Position numbers and translations under genes: made by a program
The notes under the pieces: model-generated
Told to the model about the DNA's origin: nothing
Database searches by the model: none
Seen by the model: only the letters and a program-made list of their open reading frames with translations
Assembly (NCBI GenBank): GCA_902762385.1
Contig: CACWNQ010000024.1
Coordinates: 1 to 51,298, forward strand
Length of the DNA stretch: 51,298 nucleotides
Origin: an uncultured Bacteroidales bacterium
GTDB lineage: Bacteria; Bacteroidota; Bacteroidia; Bacteroidales; Muribaculaceae
Direction: 5' to 3'
Part shown: positions 6,395-14,646 of the stretch, in pieces
Numbering within the stretch: position 1 is the stretch's first letter
Layout of the letters: each line of letters starts with the position of its first letter

Positions 6395-8257
6395 TTATTG
6401 GATGATGATTTTTTTGCCGTTGGTGATGTAGATGCCTGCTGGTAGTCCTGCGGTGCCCTGGGCAGCGGTGCGCACTCTCACGCCGTCGAGTCGGTAGACG
6501 TCGGCCGGTGCCATGTCGGTCATAATGGTTGAGATGGCTTCATTCTCCTTATAGGTGAAATATCCAGGATTGGATGCGCCGCCGTCGATGTGGGCAAACT
6601 CCACTCCGGTGTTGGATGGATTAAAATGTGTGCCTTTCTCGCCAGTGAGCATATAACAATTGTAGAACATATACATACCTTCATCCTCAACATTATCGGT
6701 GCTCCACTCGTCGCTGGCGTAGATGGTTTGCAAGTTCTCGCAACTCTCAAACATTTTCCACATATATCTAACACTTGAGGTGTTGAAGCTGCTCAAGTCG
6801 AGAGAGGTCAATGAAGTGCAACCAAAGAACATCTCGACCATGTCGGAAACTCTAGATGTGTTGAATTTATTCAGGTCGATACTGTGCAGTGATGAACATC
6901 CACTAAACATGCTGGCCGTAGTTAATGCTTCGGCTGTATTTAAATATTCCATGCCCTCGATAGATGTCAACTTGCTGCATCCCTCAAAGAAGTTCACCAA
7001 GCTTTTGAATTTCAATTTAGAGAAGGTGGGGTCAAAGATGCACTTTGTGATATCTTCGTGTTTGTTACACGAGCGAAGGTTCAAGATGACGGTGCCTGGG
7101 CGGTCATACATTTGATTGTCGTAATAAAAGGTGAGGGTTTTATTCTGCTTGACAGCATAAATCCTGTCGCCCTCGGGCTCCATGGGCTGAATGCCCATGA
7201 TGGCGGTTTGATTGTTGTTGAAGCCTCCAACGTCGAACAAGAGGTAGTAATTGTTTTCTTGGCCACCCCATCCCCAGTTGATATGGAAATAGGGGGCGTC
7301 GATGTTGTCATAACCATAGCCGTCGATAACAAAAGCATGGCCTGAGCTGGAAGTTGCTCCCGAATAATAAACGGGCCTGCCCTCTTTCAGCTCTTCATAA
7401 AGTAACTGCTCCCAATCATCATCATTGAATTTAGAACGGTATTCAAGAAAATTGTCATAGTTAAAATACTGGTATAATGCATTGGTTACATTTTCGGAAG
7501 GTGCTCCACTTGCATCGGCATAATCCATTTGCACCGAGCAGCCGCACAGGTGCATGAGTGTTGCAATGGCTTCGGCCTGCTCAGAGGTGAAAGTTGCATA
7601 GTGGTTATAATCGTTTATGATATTGTCCCAGTCGATAGTGGTGATGGGCACGTCGGGCAAACCAATGTCCAAAGTTGAAGTCGAGTAACCTGGTATGATA
7701 TCGGCGGTTTCCTGTGGCCACTTGTGTCGATACATGATTTGAGCCATGGCAGTTGCCACACAGCCTGTCACGCATCGGTTGCCGGTAGTGGGATTTATGG
7801 GACAATGATTATTGTAGGGGTATCCCTGGCTGAAGAGACAGTCGATCAATGGGGGTATTATCTCACGTTCGTCGGGAGAGCTTTTAGGAGTCACGGTTGC
7901 TTCGGGGTGGGTTCGCAAATAATCTATTTGCGCTGCATATTCTTCGAGCCATGCGCGCATGTTGCAAGGCATGTTGAGGGCATCGACCGTGCCATCGGGA
8001 GAAAACCCTAGAATAGAAGGTGTGCGCTCTTCGCCACTGACTACCACATAGCCGCCAGCCTCATCGTTGAACACATATAGCTCGCTACGCTCTATCGCTG
8101 TTGACAGCTTAGGCTCATGGCTTGTGCCTTTCTTCATGTTGCAGGTTTTTTGCAAAAAATCCAAGGCTCTTGTTAATGCCACTTCGTGTGAAACTTGTTG
8201 GGCGCTGGCACTGATAATAGCCAACAAAGCTGCTAGGGTGAAAATAAGTCTCCTCAT
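6395..8257 (-). CDS. C10 (streptopain-type) cysteine protease with BspA-like repeats
   Basis: A 620-residue secreted protein. A signal peptide (1-19) is followed by an N-terminal pro/inhibitory segment (about 20-125, Spi-like, including GGYVVVSGEERTPSILGFS). The C10 domain (about 130-355) has catalytic Cys166 in VTGCVATAMAQIM, His307 in SGHAFVIDG and the Asn-Trp pair in INWGWGG. A run of DUF285/BspA-like leucine-rich repeats (about 405-540) follows, with units such as MFSGCSSLHSIDLNKFNTS. The C-terminus (585-620, YRLDGVRV ... GLPAGIYITNGKKIII) resembles the short sorting tails of this group. It probably acts outside the cell as a protease with an adhesive repeat region. Domain assignment is firm; the substrate is not known. 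Confidence 0.9.
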   Translation of the reverse strand: MRRLIFTLAALLAIISASAQQVSHEVALTRALDFLQKTCNMKKGTSHEPKLSTAIERSELYVFNDEAGGYVVVSGEERTPSILGFSPDGTVDALNMPCNMRAWLEEYAAQIDYLRTHPEATVTPKSSPDEREIIPPLIDCLFSQGYPYNNHCPINPTTGNRCVTGCVATAMAQIMYRHKWPQETADIIPGYSTSTLDIGLPDVPITTIDWDNIINDYNHYATFTSEQAEAIATLMHLCGCSVQMDYADASGAPSENVTNALYQYFNYDNFLEYRSKFNDDDWEQLLYEELKEGRPVYYSGATSSSGHAFVIDGYGYDNIDAPYFHINWGWGGQENNYYLLFDVGGFNNNQTAIMGIQPMEPEGDRIYAVKQNKTLTFYYDNQMYDRPGTVILNLRSCNKHEDITKCIFDPTFSKLKFKSLVNFFEGCSKLTSIEGMEYLNTAEALTTASMFSGCSSLHSIDLNKFNTSRVSDMVEMFFGCTSLTSLDLSSFNTSSVRYMWKMFESCENLQTIYASDEWSTDNVEDEGMYMFYNCYMLTGEKGTHFNPSNTGVEFAHIDGGASNPGYFTYKENEAISTIMTDMAPADVYRLDGVRVRTAAQGTAGLPAGIYITNGKKIIIQ

Positions 8258-8290
8258 GATTATTTAGGAATATAATGGTTAACGATGTTA

Positions 8291-8320
8291 CAAAGTTACA
8301 ACATTTTTCTTAAACCCAAA
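8291..8320 (-). promoter_or_regulatory. Promoter of the C10 protease gene
   Basis: On the minus strand TTTG (8320-8317), 18 bases, TAACTTTG (8298-8291), a near-consensus Bacteroidetes promoter 33 bases before the ATG at 8257. Confidence 0.7.
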
Positions 8321-8369
8321 TCGGTCATTAGGCCGACGACAAGTTATTTTTTTGGTCTTTGGTTAAAAA

Positions 8370-8405
8370 GTTACATCTCCATGCCACGGGGCATGAAGAT
8401 GTAAC
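8370..8405 (-). terminator. Terminator after the TonB receptor gene
   Basis: GTTACATCT and AGATGTAAC arms with an inner CATGCC/GGCATG stem. On the minus strand the hairpin is followed by CTTTTTAACC. It lies 25 bases beyond the stop of the receptor gene. Confidence 0.65.
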
Positions 8406-8429
8406 GATAAGCTTAGAATAAATTGGGGA

Positions 8430-10532
8430 TTACCATTCCAGGGGAACGGTTAGCTTGAACGTGATGTTGCGACCCATGTTGAAGACGCCTCTCCTGCCGG
8501 TGACGGGATTGACGTCGGCCATTTTCAGTCGGCTCAAATGGTTTTGATAGGCCTTGTCGGTAAGGTTGTTGGCGATGATTGCCAGAGTTGCCACACGGTT
8601 GCCACGATACATGATGTCGGTGCCCACCGAGGCGTTGAGCAGTGCATAGGCAGGAGTTGCGTTTTCGGTTCCGTAAGCCTCGTATAAATGATTCTGCTTG
8701 AAATTATAATCCAGACCTACCGAAACATAAGAGTTGTTGAACAAGCGGCCGTCGTGTGTGAACTCATATTTCACATCGGTGCGCCATCGTGGAGCAGGTG
8801 TGAAAGGCAGGTTGTGCGACTCGGGGGGCTGGTGAAGCAGGACGGCGCGCACGAGGTCGAAAGAGGTGCCTAGATGAAGGTTGTGCATGGGATGCACGTC
8901 GATTGACAACTCGCCTCCCCACAAGCGGCTGTCGCCACTGTCGAAACGGAAAGTGTCGTAACCCTCTTCGACCACTTCGTTCACGCGGTGCAGGAAGATG
9001 TAGTTGTCGATGTGGCTGATGAACATGTTGAGCTGCAATGACACATACTGATTGGTGAAGTCGGCCCCGAGGTCGAACTGGAGGCTGTATTCAGGCTTGA
9101 GGCGCTCATCGCCCAGCTCGTAACGAATTGAGCCCTCATGAACACCGTTGGAGGTGAGCTCGCTAATGTTGGGCGCACGGAAACCGCGCGACACGTTGGC
9201 ACGCAAGTCCCAGTATGGCCCGGCATGCAACACAGCGCCCACGCTACCCGTCACTCCACCGAAGTTTCGAGTCATGTCGTTGAAACGCATGTCGCCATCT
9301 TCTTCGAGAGCGTTGCTGTGCAAGTGACGGTGGTCGTAACGCAAGCCTCCGTTGAGGGTCCAACGGTCAAAATCCTTGCTGGTGGTGACGAAGATTCCAA
9401 AATCAAAGAGGTTATAGTCGGGAATAAGGAATTCCTCGCCGGCATTGAGTGAGCGCTGGTACATACCACCGATGCCGCCAGTAACACGCCAACCGTTCAT
9501 TGATCTGGTCACATAGTGCACATTGTAGCTGAGCGTGTGTAGCTTGAAGTAGAGTTCATACTCATTAGGACTCTCGGCATCTTCAAATTCTTGACGGCGA
9601 TTGAGCTGGTATCCAAGCAGAGCATTGAGTTTTCCGTCGCCAATGTAGAACGAGTTGTCCCAAGCTGCCTTGTAGTGATAGACCTGCTGATAGGGCATGC
9701 CGTGGCTATACTGCTTAAGGCGACCGTATTCACACACGAGATCGCCCGACTCCTCGTCGCGCTCACCCTCGACAATGCTGGGTGTGATGTTGTAGTAACT
9801 CAACGTGAGTCGTGAATATCCCCATGAACGGTTGATGCCACCCATGAGTTGCGCGGCCCGCTCGTGGAACTGGCTGTTGGGCACATAGCCGTCGTAGCGG
9901 TTCTTGTAGGCATGAGCCATTTTCTCGCTATAGCGAGCGTTCCACACATTGCCATTCTTGTTGCCCGAGAAGTAAAGCGAATAGTCTAAAAGACCATTAT
10001 TGGTTTGATACTCAGTCGAGAATCCAGCACGCATCTTGCCCTTGGGCACTATGGGTGACGAGTTGAACCGAAGCACTCCAGCGAGTGCGTCGCTGCCATA
10101 AACCAGGCTGCCTGGGCCCTTGAGCACTTCGACCGAACTCACGCTAGCTGCATCAATCTCGATGCCATGCTCGTCACCCCACTGCTGGCCTTCCTGACGG
10201 ATTCCATCGCTCACCACAACGATTCGGTTATAACCCATGCCACGGATGACTGGTTTGGAAATGCCGCTGCCCGTTGTTAATTGCGACACACCGGGAATGG
10301 TGGTAACGGCGTCGATAATATTGGTTGCCGAAACCGATTCTAATTGGCGTGAAGTGAACAAAGACACTGGTGCCGAAGATTCTTTCAGCTTGGTGGCACC
10401 TGTAGCTCCAGTGACAACCACTTCTTTAAGGTTAAGATGACGATAAAACACGTCGGTTGTATCGACTGTTTCCTGGCACCATGCTTGTGTGCCAAGTACA
10501 GTCACGAGTATAAAAACGATGAGATTTTTCAT
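8430..10532 (-). CDS. TonB-dependent outer membrane receptor
   Basis: A 700-residue receptor. A signal peptide (1-19, ending AWCQ) precedes a TonB-box-like segment (NLKEVVVTGA), a plug domain (about 48-155) with RGMGYNRIVVVSDGIRQEGQ and VEVLKGPGSLVYGSDALAG, and a 22-strand-type barrel ending in a short strand with Phe and terminal Trp (NITFKLTVPLEW). It lacks the N-terminal carboxypeptidase-like domain of SusC proteins, so it is not a polysaccharide-utilisation receptor. The gene follows a small His/Cys-rich protein gene (10631-10975), the common arrangement for metal-uptake receptors. Zinc, copper or a metal chelate is therefore a reasonable substrate, which is an inference from the neighbour. 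A structured hairpin sits in its upstream gap. Confidence 0.9.
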   Translation of the reverse strand: MKNLIVFILVTVLGTQAWCQETVDTTDVFYRHLNLKEVVVTGATGATKLKESSAPVSLFTSRQLESVSATNIIDAVTTIPGVSQLTTGSGISKPVIRGMGYNRIVVVSDGIRQEGQQWGDEHGIEIDAASVSSVEVLKGPGSLVYGSDALAGVLRFNSSPIVPKGKMRAGFSTEYQTNNGLLDYSLYFSGNKNGNVWNARYSEKMAHAYKNRYDGYVPNSQFHERAAQLMGGINRSWGYSRLTLSYYNITPSIVEGERDEESGDLVCEYGRLKQYSHGMPYQQVYHYKAAWDNSFYIGDGKLNALLGYQLNRRQEFEDAESPNEYELYFKLHTLSYNVHYVTRSMNGWRVTGGIGGMYQRSLNAGEEFLIPDYNLFDFGIFVTTSKDFDRWTLNGGLRYDHRHLHSNALEEDGDMRFNDMTRNFGGVTGSVGAVLHAGPYWDLRANVSRGFRAPNISELTSNGVHEGSIRYELGDERLKPEYSLQFDLGADFTNQYVSLQLNMFISHIDNYIFLHRVNEVVEEGYDTFRFDSGDSRLWGGELSIDVHPMHNLHLGTSFDLVRAVLLHQPPESHNLPFTPAPRWRTDVKYEFTHDGRLFNNSYVSVGLDYNFKQNHLYEAYGTENATPAYALLNASVGTDIMYRGNRVATLAIIANNLTDKAYQNHLSRLKMADVNPVTGRRGVFNMGRNITFKLTVPLEW

Positions 10533-10563
10533 TCTGTAACGATTAAAATAATATGTAACATTG

Positions 10564-10603
10564 CACTACATTCCCGCACCTAGATAGGGTGAAGAATGCA
10601 GTG
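10564..10603 (-). promoter_or_regulatory. Two-tier hairpin in the TonB receptor leader
   Basis: CACTGCATTC and GAATGTAGTG (written on the minus strand) form an outer stem with one G-U pair, enclosing a CACC/GGTG inner stem and a 7-base loop. It lies between the small His/Cys-rich gene and the receptor ATG. On the plus strand it is followed by a T7 run, but no plus-strand gene ends here. It may act as an mRNA element controlling receptor expression. Confidence 0.4.
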
Positions 10604-10630
10604 ATTTTTTTATAAAAAAACGGTTGAATG

Positions 10631-10975
10631 TTACAGAATGGCGGGTGGGGCCCGCAGAGATGTCACTCCATGATAGGCATCGACAACAGCCTCGGCCACA
10701 GGTTTGACGACAATGGCCACCATGACTGCACACGCTTTAAACTCTTGTGGTTGAAACTCGGCTATGAAGCGCTGGCTCATGAAGCGACAAACCACGCAAT
10801 CGTCGACAGGTGAGGAGTATTGCGTGATGTGGCCTGCATGATGCACATGTTCAACGCAGTCGTCGCAGTCGATGGGTGTCGAAGGCAGGGAGTGAATGTG
10901 AAGACAAGAGAGCAGTATTGCCGGCAGGAATACCGACAGCAAAATCCAGGCTGATATTTGCTCTCTGAGTTTCAT
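10631..10975 (-). CDS. Small His/Cys-rich secreted or membrane protein, probably metal related
   Basis: A 114-residue protein with an N-terminal membrane/signal segment (about 8-27). It then has a dense set of possible metal ligands: HIH, CDDC, HVHHAGH and CVVC. The C-terminus is hydrophobic. Proteins of this kind (HxH, CxxC, HHxxH, CxxC) are commonly found next to TonB receptors in Bacteroidales, and here the receptor gene is 98 bases downstream. A role in binding or sensing a transition metal at the envelope is inferred from the ligands and the neighbour. Confidence 0.7.
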   Translation of the reverse strand: MKLREQISAWILLSVFLPAILLSCLHIHSLPSTPIDCDDCVEHVHHAGHITQYSSPVDDCVVCRFMSQRFIAEFQPQEFKACAVMVAIVVKPVAEAVVDAYHGVTSLRAPPAIL

Positions 10976-10983
10976 TTTGGTTG

Positions 10984-10991
10984 CAAAGATA
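10984..10991 (-). promoter_or_regulatory. Possible -7 box just before the His/Cys-rich gene
   Basis: TATCTTTG on the minus strand, ending eight bases before the ATG at 10975. If used, the mRNA would have almost no 5' leader. A -33 match at the normal distance is weak. Confidence 0.4.
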
Positions 10992-11055
10992 GTACTATTT
11001 GGTCAAAACGAAACACAACAATAGTGTGATTTTTGTTAATATGACAAGTGAGAGG

Positions 11056-12018
11056 TTAGTGCTTTGCTGTGTGCTGGATGATTTGTGCGATTTCAAGCCG
11101 TGCTTTCTTGCCCTCGGGGCATGGCCACAGAACATAGACGTGTCCCAACTTCTCGGCCACATGAAGTCGTGCATCGACCCCGGCAGCTTTCATCTTGTCG
11201 TAGGTTTTGACTATGTCGGTGTAAAAAATCTCCCAAGTGCCAGTGTAGAGGTCGGTGGGTGGCAGTTGCTGCATGTCGCCATAGAGTGGTGAAATCATTG
11301 GGTCGCGTGGGTCAATCTCACCTGCCCAGTCGGCACCAATCTTCCTTAGTACAGCAGCATTGAGGAACGTGTCCTTTTCTTGCAGAGCATCATCACCTCC
11401 CAGCACGTCGACCCATGGTGAGATGAGCACAAGATGCGCTGGCATGAAGGTAGAGTCGTTGCGTGCCTCTTGGGCGAGTGCAAGCGTGAAACCTCCACCT
11501 GCCGAGTCGCCAATGATGATAAGGCGCTTGCCAGTATATTTCTCGACTAGTTGCTGATATAGCTTCATCATCACGGGGTGGGCATCGCTGGCGGTGTAGC
11601 AGTAAAGCAGAGGGTAGTTAGGTGTCACTATGCCACAACCGGTTGCCTCGGCCCACTCGGTCATCGCGTTCCAATGAAATGAGGAGAAATTGTGATAGTA
11701 GGCTCCGCCATGAATGTAAAGCACCATGGGCTTGCTGTCGTCTTGTGGCTCCATGTGAAAGACTTGCATGCTGTCGACTCTATACTCACGCATTTCACGA
11801 GGAAACTTCACATTGTCGGGAATCTCAACAGTAGTTTGATCGGTTTTGTCGCCTTTGCGTTGCTCATATTCCTCGAGGGTTGCTTGGTCTAATAAATGAC
11901 TGATGATGATTGCGTGAGGTGAGCGTCCATCAATTAGCCAGACTGCTCCACCAATTATTACGATGGCAGCGACAATGCCTAGCACCGTCCATAGGATTTT
12001 CTTGATTGTGTTTTTCAT
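11056..12018 (-). CDS. Membrane-anchored alpha/beta hydrolase (HSL-type esterase)
   Basis: The start is set at 12018 (MKNTIKKILWTVLGIV), giving 320 residues with one N-terminal membrane helix. The frame is open to 12054, but a promoter box (TATATTTG, 12059-12052) overlaps that extension. The fold is recognisable from the oxyanion motif YIHGGAYYH, the nucleophile elbow GDSAGGGF, an Asp near DPRDPMISP and a late His in LGHVYVLWP. These are the features of the hormone-sensitive-lipase group of esterases and deacetylases. The substrate is unknown. It is divergently transcribed from the metallophosphatase. Confidence 0.85.
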   Translation of the reverse strand: MKNTIKKILWTVLGIVAAIVIIGGAVWLIDGRSPHAIIISHLLDQATLEEYEQRKGDKTDQTTVEIPDNVKFPREMREYRVDSMQVFHMEPQDDSKPMVLYIHGGAYYHNFSSFHWNAMTEWAEATGCGIVTPNYPLLYCYTASDAHPVMMKLYQQLVEKYTGKRLIIIGDSAGGGFTLALAQEARNDSTFMPAHLVLISPWVDVLGGDDALQEKDTFLNAAVLRKIGADWAGEIDPRDPMISPLYGDMQQLPPTDLYTGTWEIFYTDIVKTYDKMKAAGVDARLHVAEKLGHVYVLWPCPEGKKARLEIAQIIQHTAKH

Positions 12019-12051
12019 AATATCACTATTTAATGTTTCGGTATAAGGCCA

Positions 12052-12059
12052 CAAATATA
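12052..12059 (-). promoter_or_regulatory. -7 box of the hydrolase gene
   Basis: TATATTTG on the minus strand, 33 bases before the ATG at 12018; it decides the start choice for that gene. Confidence 0.55.
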
Positions 12060-12156
12060 CAATAATTATGCAATTGTTGGTGAATAAACTAAAAATATTT
12101 TTATTTGATTAAGATTATTTGGTAAAAATATTGAGTGTTGTTGAATGTTTTTAGTG

Positions 12157-12164
12157 TACATTTG
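12157..12164 (+). promoter_or_regulatory. -7 box of the metallophosphatase gene
   Basis: TACATTTG on the plus strand, 19 bases before the ATG at 12184. The -33 region is poor (ATTG at 12130). Confidence 0.5.
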
Positions 12165-12183
12165 TGGCATAAAATATTAAAAC

Positions 12184-13650
12184 ATGAAGAACTTTTTAGC
12201 AATGATGGGCAGCTTGCTGCTTGCAGTGATAGCAGCGTTGCCAGTCGAGGGAAACACCGTGATGAACGATACAGGAGTGAAAATAATGGTAATCAGCGAC
12301 CCGCACTTGCTTGCACCGTCGCTCGTGGGTAATAGCTTGGCAACTAAGCAGCTAGCTGCTAGTGACATGAAGCTGGTGCTTGAGAGCGACATGATAGTAG
12401 GGCGCATGGTTGACGAGATTATCAAGCAGAAGCCACAACTGTTGCTCATTACCGGCGACCTCACCTTCAATGGCTCTCGTGCGAGCCATGAGCGGCTGGT
12501 TAGCCACTTAGAACGGCTCGAGCAGGCGGGAGTGAGAACCCTTGTCATTCCCGGAAACCACGATATTAATTGCCCTTACAGTAAGAGTTACGCAGGCGAG
12601 ACTGCTGAGGCCGTTGCTACGGTGAGCAGCGAGGAATTTGCTCAGCTTTACTCGCGATATGGTTATGGGGCAGGCTCGAAGCGTGACCCTAACTCGTTGA
12701 GTTACACATGCGAGCCAGTCGATGGGCTGATGCTGCTGTGCATCGACAGCAATCGCTATGATGAAAATCGAGTGGGGAATAATGGTGAGAAAGTGGTGTA
12801 TCACAACGAGGGTGTTGTGAAGCCTGAGACTCAGGAGTGGATAAAAACGCAACTCGATGATGCCAAGGCTGGAGGCAAGCGTGTGATTGCGCTGATGCAT
12901 CATCATCTTGTGGAGCACATAGACGGTGAGGCAAAGTTACTGCCGAACTATATTGTTGCCAATCATGAGCAAGTGGCAAAAGTGCTGAGGGATGGAGGAG
13001 TGAAGGTGGTATTCACGGGTCATCTTCACATCACCGACGCTGCCACGATTGACGGAATAACCGATGTGGCTACTGGCTCGGCATCGACCTATCCGTTGCC
13101 AATGCGTACTATTACAGTTTCGCCCGGGCTTGAAACACTGAGCATAGAAACCAGGTTCTTCGATGGCTTGGACGAGGAATTGCTGCAACGAGGTCGCAGG
13201 CAGGTTGAGAACAGCGCCGTGACGGTGGCAGGGATGTTGTCGCGACGGCTGTGGCCGAAAATCAGTGGTCGCATGGATCAGCTAAAGCAGATGCTAGAAA
13301 TGCAGGGAATGCAGGCAACAAAACTGCCGCAGAATGCTCAGGAACTGAGTGACTTGCTGGTTCGCCACTTGCGTGAACCATTGACCAAGGGGCTGCTCGA
13401 AATGTCGCGTGGTAATGAGAACGAGCGTAACGCGACAGTAGTGATTGATGGAATAAAGCAGGGCGTGAAAGGCATGATGGTGGAATTGCTGGGTGATGAA
13501 GGTGAAACGATGGCTGAGTTCTTGATTGATGAGATGTTTCCTCGCGTGGAACCCATGCTAAAGAGCGCTCTTGAGGACGTTAACCATGTGGGCGCCAGCG
13601 ACGAGAGTCGCACCGATGACCATAGGTTAAGGATTGAACTTAGGGATTAA
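12184..13650 (+). CDS. Secreted calcineurin-like metallophosphoesterase
   Basis: A 488-residue protein with a signal peptide (1-23). The metallophosphatase motifs are in order: DPH (Asp39, His41), GDLTFNG (Asp92), GNHD (125-128), the MHHH cluster and GHLH. This predicts a two-metal phosphoesterase domain over about residues 30-310. The remaining 170 residues are mainly helical and end in a charged tail. It probably acts in the periplasm on a phosphate ester or diester; the substrate cannot be told. It is a single-gene transcript with its own promoter and a strong terminator. Confidence 0.88.
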   Translation: MKNFLAMMGSLLLAVIAALPVEGNTVMNDTGVKIMVISDPHLLAPSLVGNSLATKQLAASDMKLVLESDMIVGRMVDEIIKQKPQLLLITGDLTFNGSRASHERLVSHLERLEQAGVRTLVIPGNHDINCPYSKSYAGETAEAVATVSSEEFAQLYSRYGYGAGSKRDPNSLSYTCEPVDGLMLLCIDSNRYDENRVGNNGEKVVYHNEGVVKPETQEWIKTQLDDAKAGGKRVIALMHHHLVEHIDGEAKLLPNYIVANHEQVAKVLRDGGVKVVFTGHLHITDAATIDGITDVATGSASTYPLPMRTITVSPGLETLSIETRFFDGLDEELLQRGRRQVENSAVTVAGMLSRRLWPKISGRMDQLKQMLEMQGMQATKLPQNAQELSDLLVRHLREPLTKGLLEMSRGNENERNATVVIDGIKQGVKGMMVELLGDEGETMAEFLIDEMFPRVEPMLKSALEDVNHVGASDESRTDDHRLRIELRD

Positions 13651-13666
13651 GCATAAAGGATAAAAA

Positions 13667-13717
13667 GCGACCTGCGAAGGGCAAGTGCCATCGCAGGTCG
13701 CAAGGAAACGTTTTTTT
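13667..13717. terminator. Bidirectional terminator between convergent genes
   Basis: Perfect 11-base arms GCGACCTGCGA (13667-13677) and TCGCAGGTCGC (13691-13701), followed by GTTTTTTT on the plus strand and by CTTTTTA on the minus strand. It can end both the metallophosphatase and the facing lipoprotein gene. Confidence 0.85.
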
Positions 13718-13725
13718 GAAAAAAG

Positions 13726-14262
13726 TTATTTCATCTTAACCGAAGCAAGAATGCTATTGAGAGCCTTCTCGGCATCGGCCTCCTTGTCGGCAGGAGCTTT
13801 CACTGAACCCATAACGCCCTTGGTGCCTTCAATAACTAAAAGATAAGAGAAGTCAATCTCGCCCTCGTTGGTCACGCGGCGCACAACGAGCTTGTTGCCA
13901 TCGATTTGGGGATCGCCAATCTCTTTGTAATCTTGCTGATTCAAGAGCTTAACGTTGGCGCCAGTCTCTTTGAGCTGGTCGACCGATGGTCCTGTCTCGT
14001 CGAAGTTGATGCTCAGACTGATAGCGTCGTCGGCCGACTTGGCGTTGAGAACGTCGCCGGTAGCGAAAGTCTCTTTCCAGTCCTTAGGGTAGGTGACAGT
14101 GTAGTGCTCGCCCTCGAAGGTGATACCATCGGTAGCTTGTTCAACATTTTGTGCTTCGCCACTGTTGCTGGCACTAGCGCTAGTGTTGGCGTTGTTGCCA
14201 CCGTTGCATGCTACGAGACCCATTGTCATGGCTGCCAAAGCAATAAGAAATAATTTTTTCAT
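13726..14262 (-). CDS. Small lipoprotein with a PsbP/DUF-like beta domain
   Basis: The start is at 14262 (MKKLFLIALAAM); 12 extra upstream codons are open but lack a signal-peptide look. The lipobox GLVAC is followed by a low-complexity Asn/Ser/Ala tether. The mature domain (about 35-178) begins ITFEGEHYTVTYPKDWKETF and continues with alternating beta strands. This opening resembles PsbP-like or DUF1795-type lipoprotein domains, but the match is by eye only. 178 residues, single gene, converging on the metallophosphatase. Confidence 0.7.
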   Translation of the reverse strand: MKKLFLIALAAMTMGLVACNGGNNANTSASASNSGEAQNVEQATDGITFEGEHYTVTYPKDWKETFATGDVLNAKSADDAISLSINFDETGPSVDQLKETGANVKLLNQQDYKEIGDPQIDGNKLVVRRVTNEGEIDFSYLLVIEGTKGVMGSVKAPADKEADAEKALNSILASVKMK

Positions 14263-14646
14263 AAATTGAATTGAGTTTTTAAGGCATCTTGGTATCACGT
14301 TTCAGCGCAATAACGGGAGCAAGTTGCCAGGGTTAATCATTTTTTGTGTAGAAAATATAATAGTGGAGGCGCTGACTCCACCATGAATTGTCTTTCACAT
14401 TTTTAACGTAAAACCACCGCTTTTTATTGTGATTTTAGGTTTTTAGTTATTAGTTGTTAGTTTTTTAGGTAAAAAAGGGCTGTTAGTTAAATTTTAGTAA
14501 AAAGTGGCATGGATTTTGCTTATGTGTTTTAAACTTAGATACCTTTGTGGCATCTAAGAGACGAAAATTAGGTATAACAAAAAATTCTATATTTTTTAGA
14601 ACCCATCTTTAATATTTATGTTTAACTTAAAAATGTTTTAGGTACT
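14263..14646. other. 384-base divergent intergenic region
   Basis: No coding frame is convincing here. The plus side holds the promoter at 14515-14547. A short hairpin GTGGAG (14363-14368) with CTCCAC (14376-14381) sits in the middle. The rest is AT-rich and unstructured to the eye. Confidence 0.5.
14515..14547 (+). promoter_or_regulatory. Promoter of the GYF-domain gene
   Basis: TTTG (14515-14518), 21 bases, TACCTTTG (14540-14547), about 100 bases before the ATG at 14647, implying a long AT-rich 5' leader. Confidence 0.6.
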
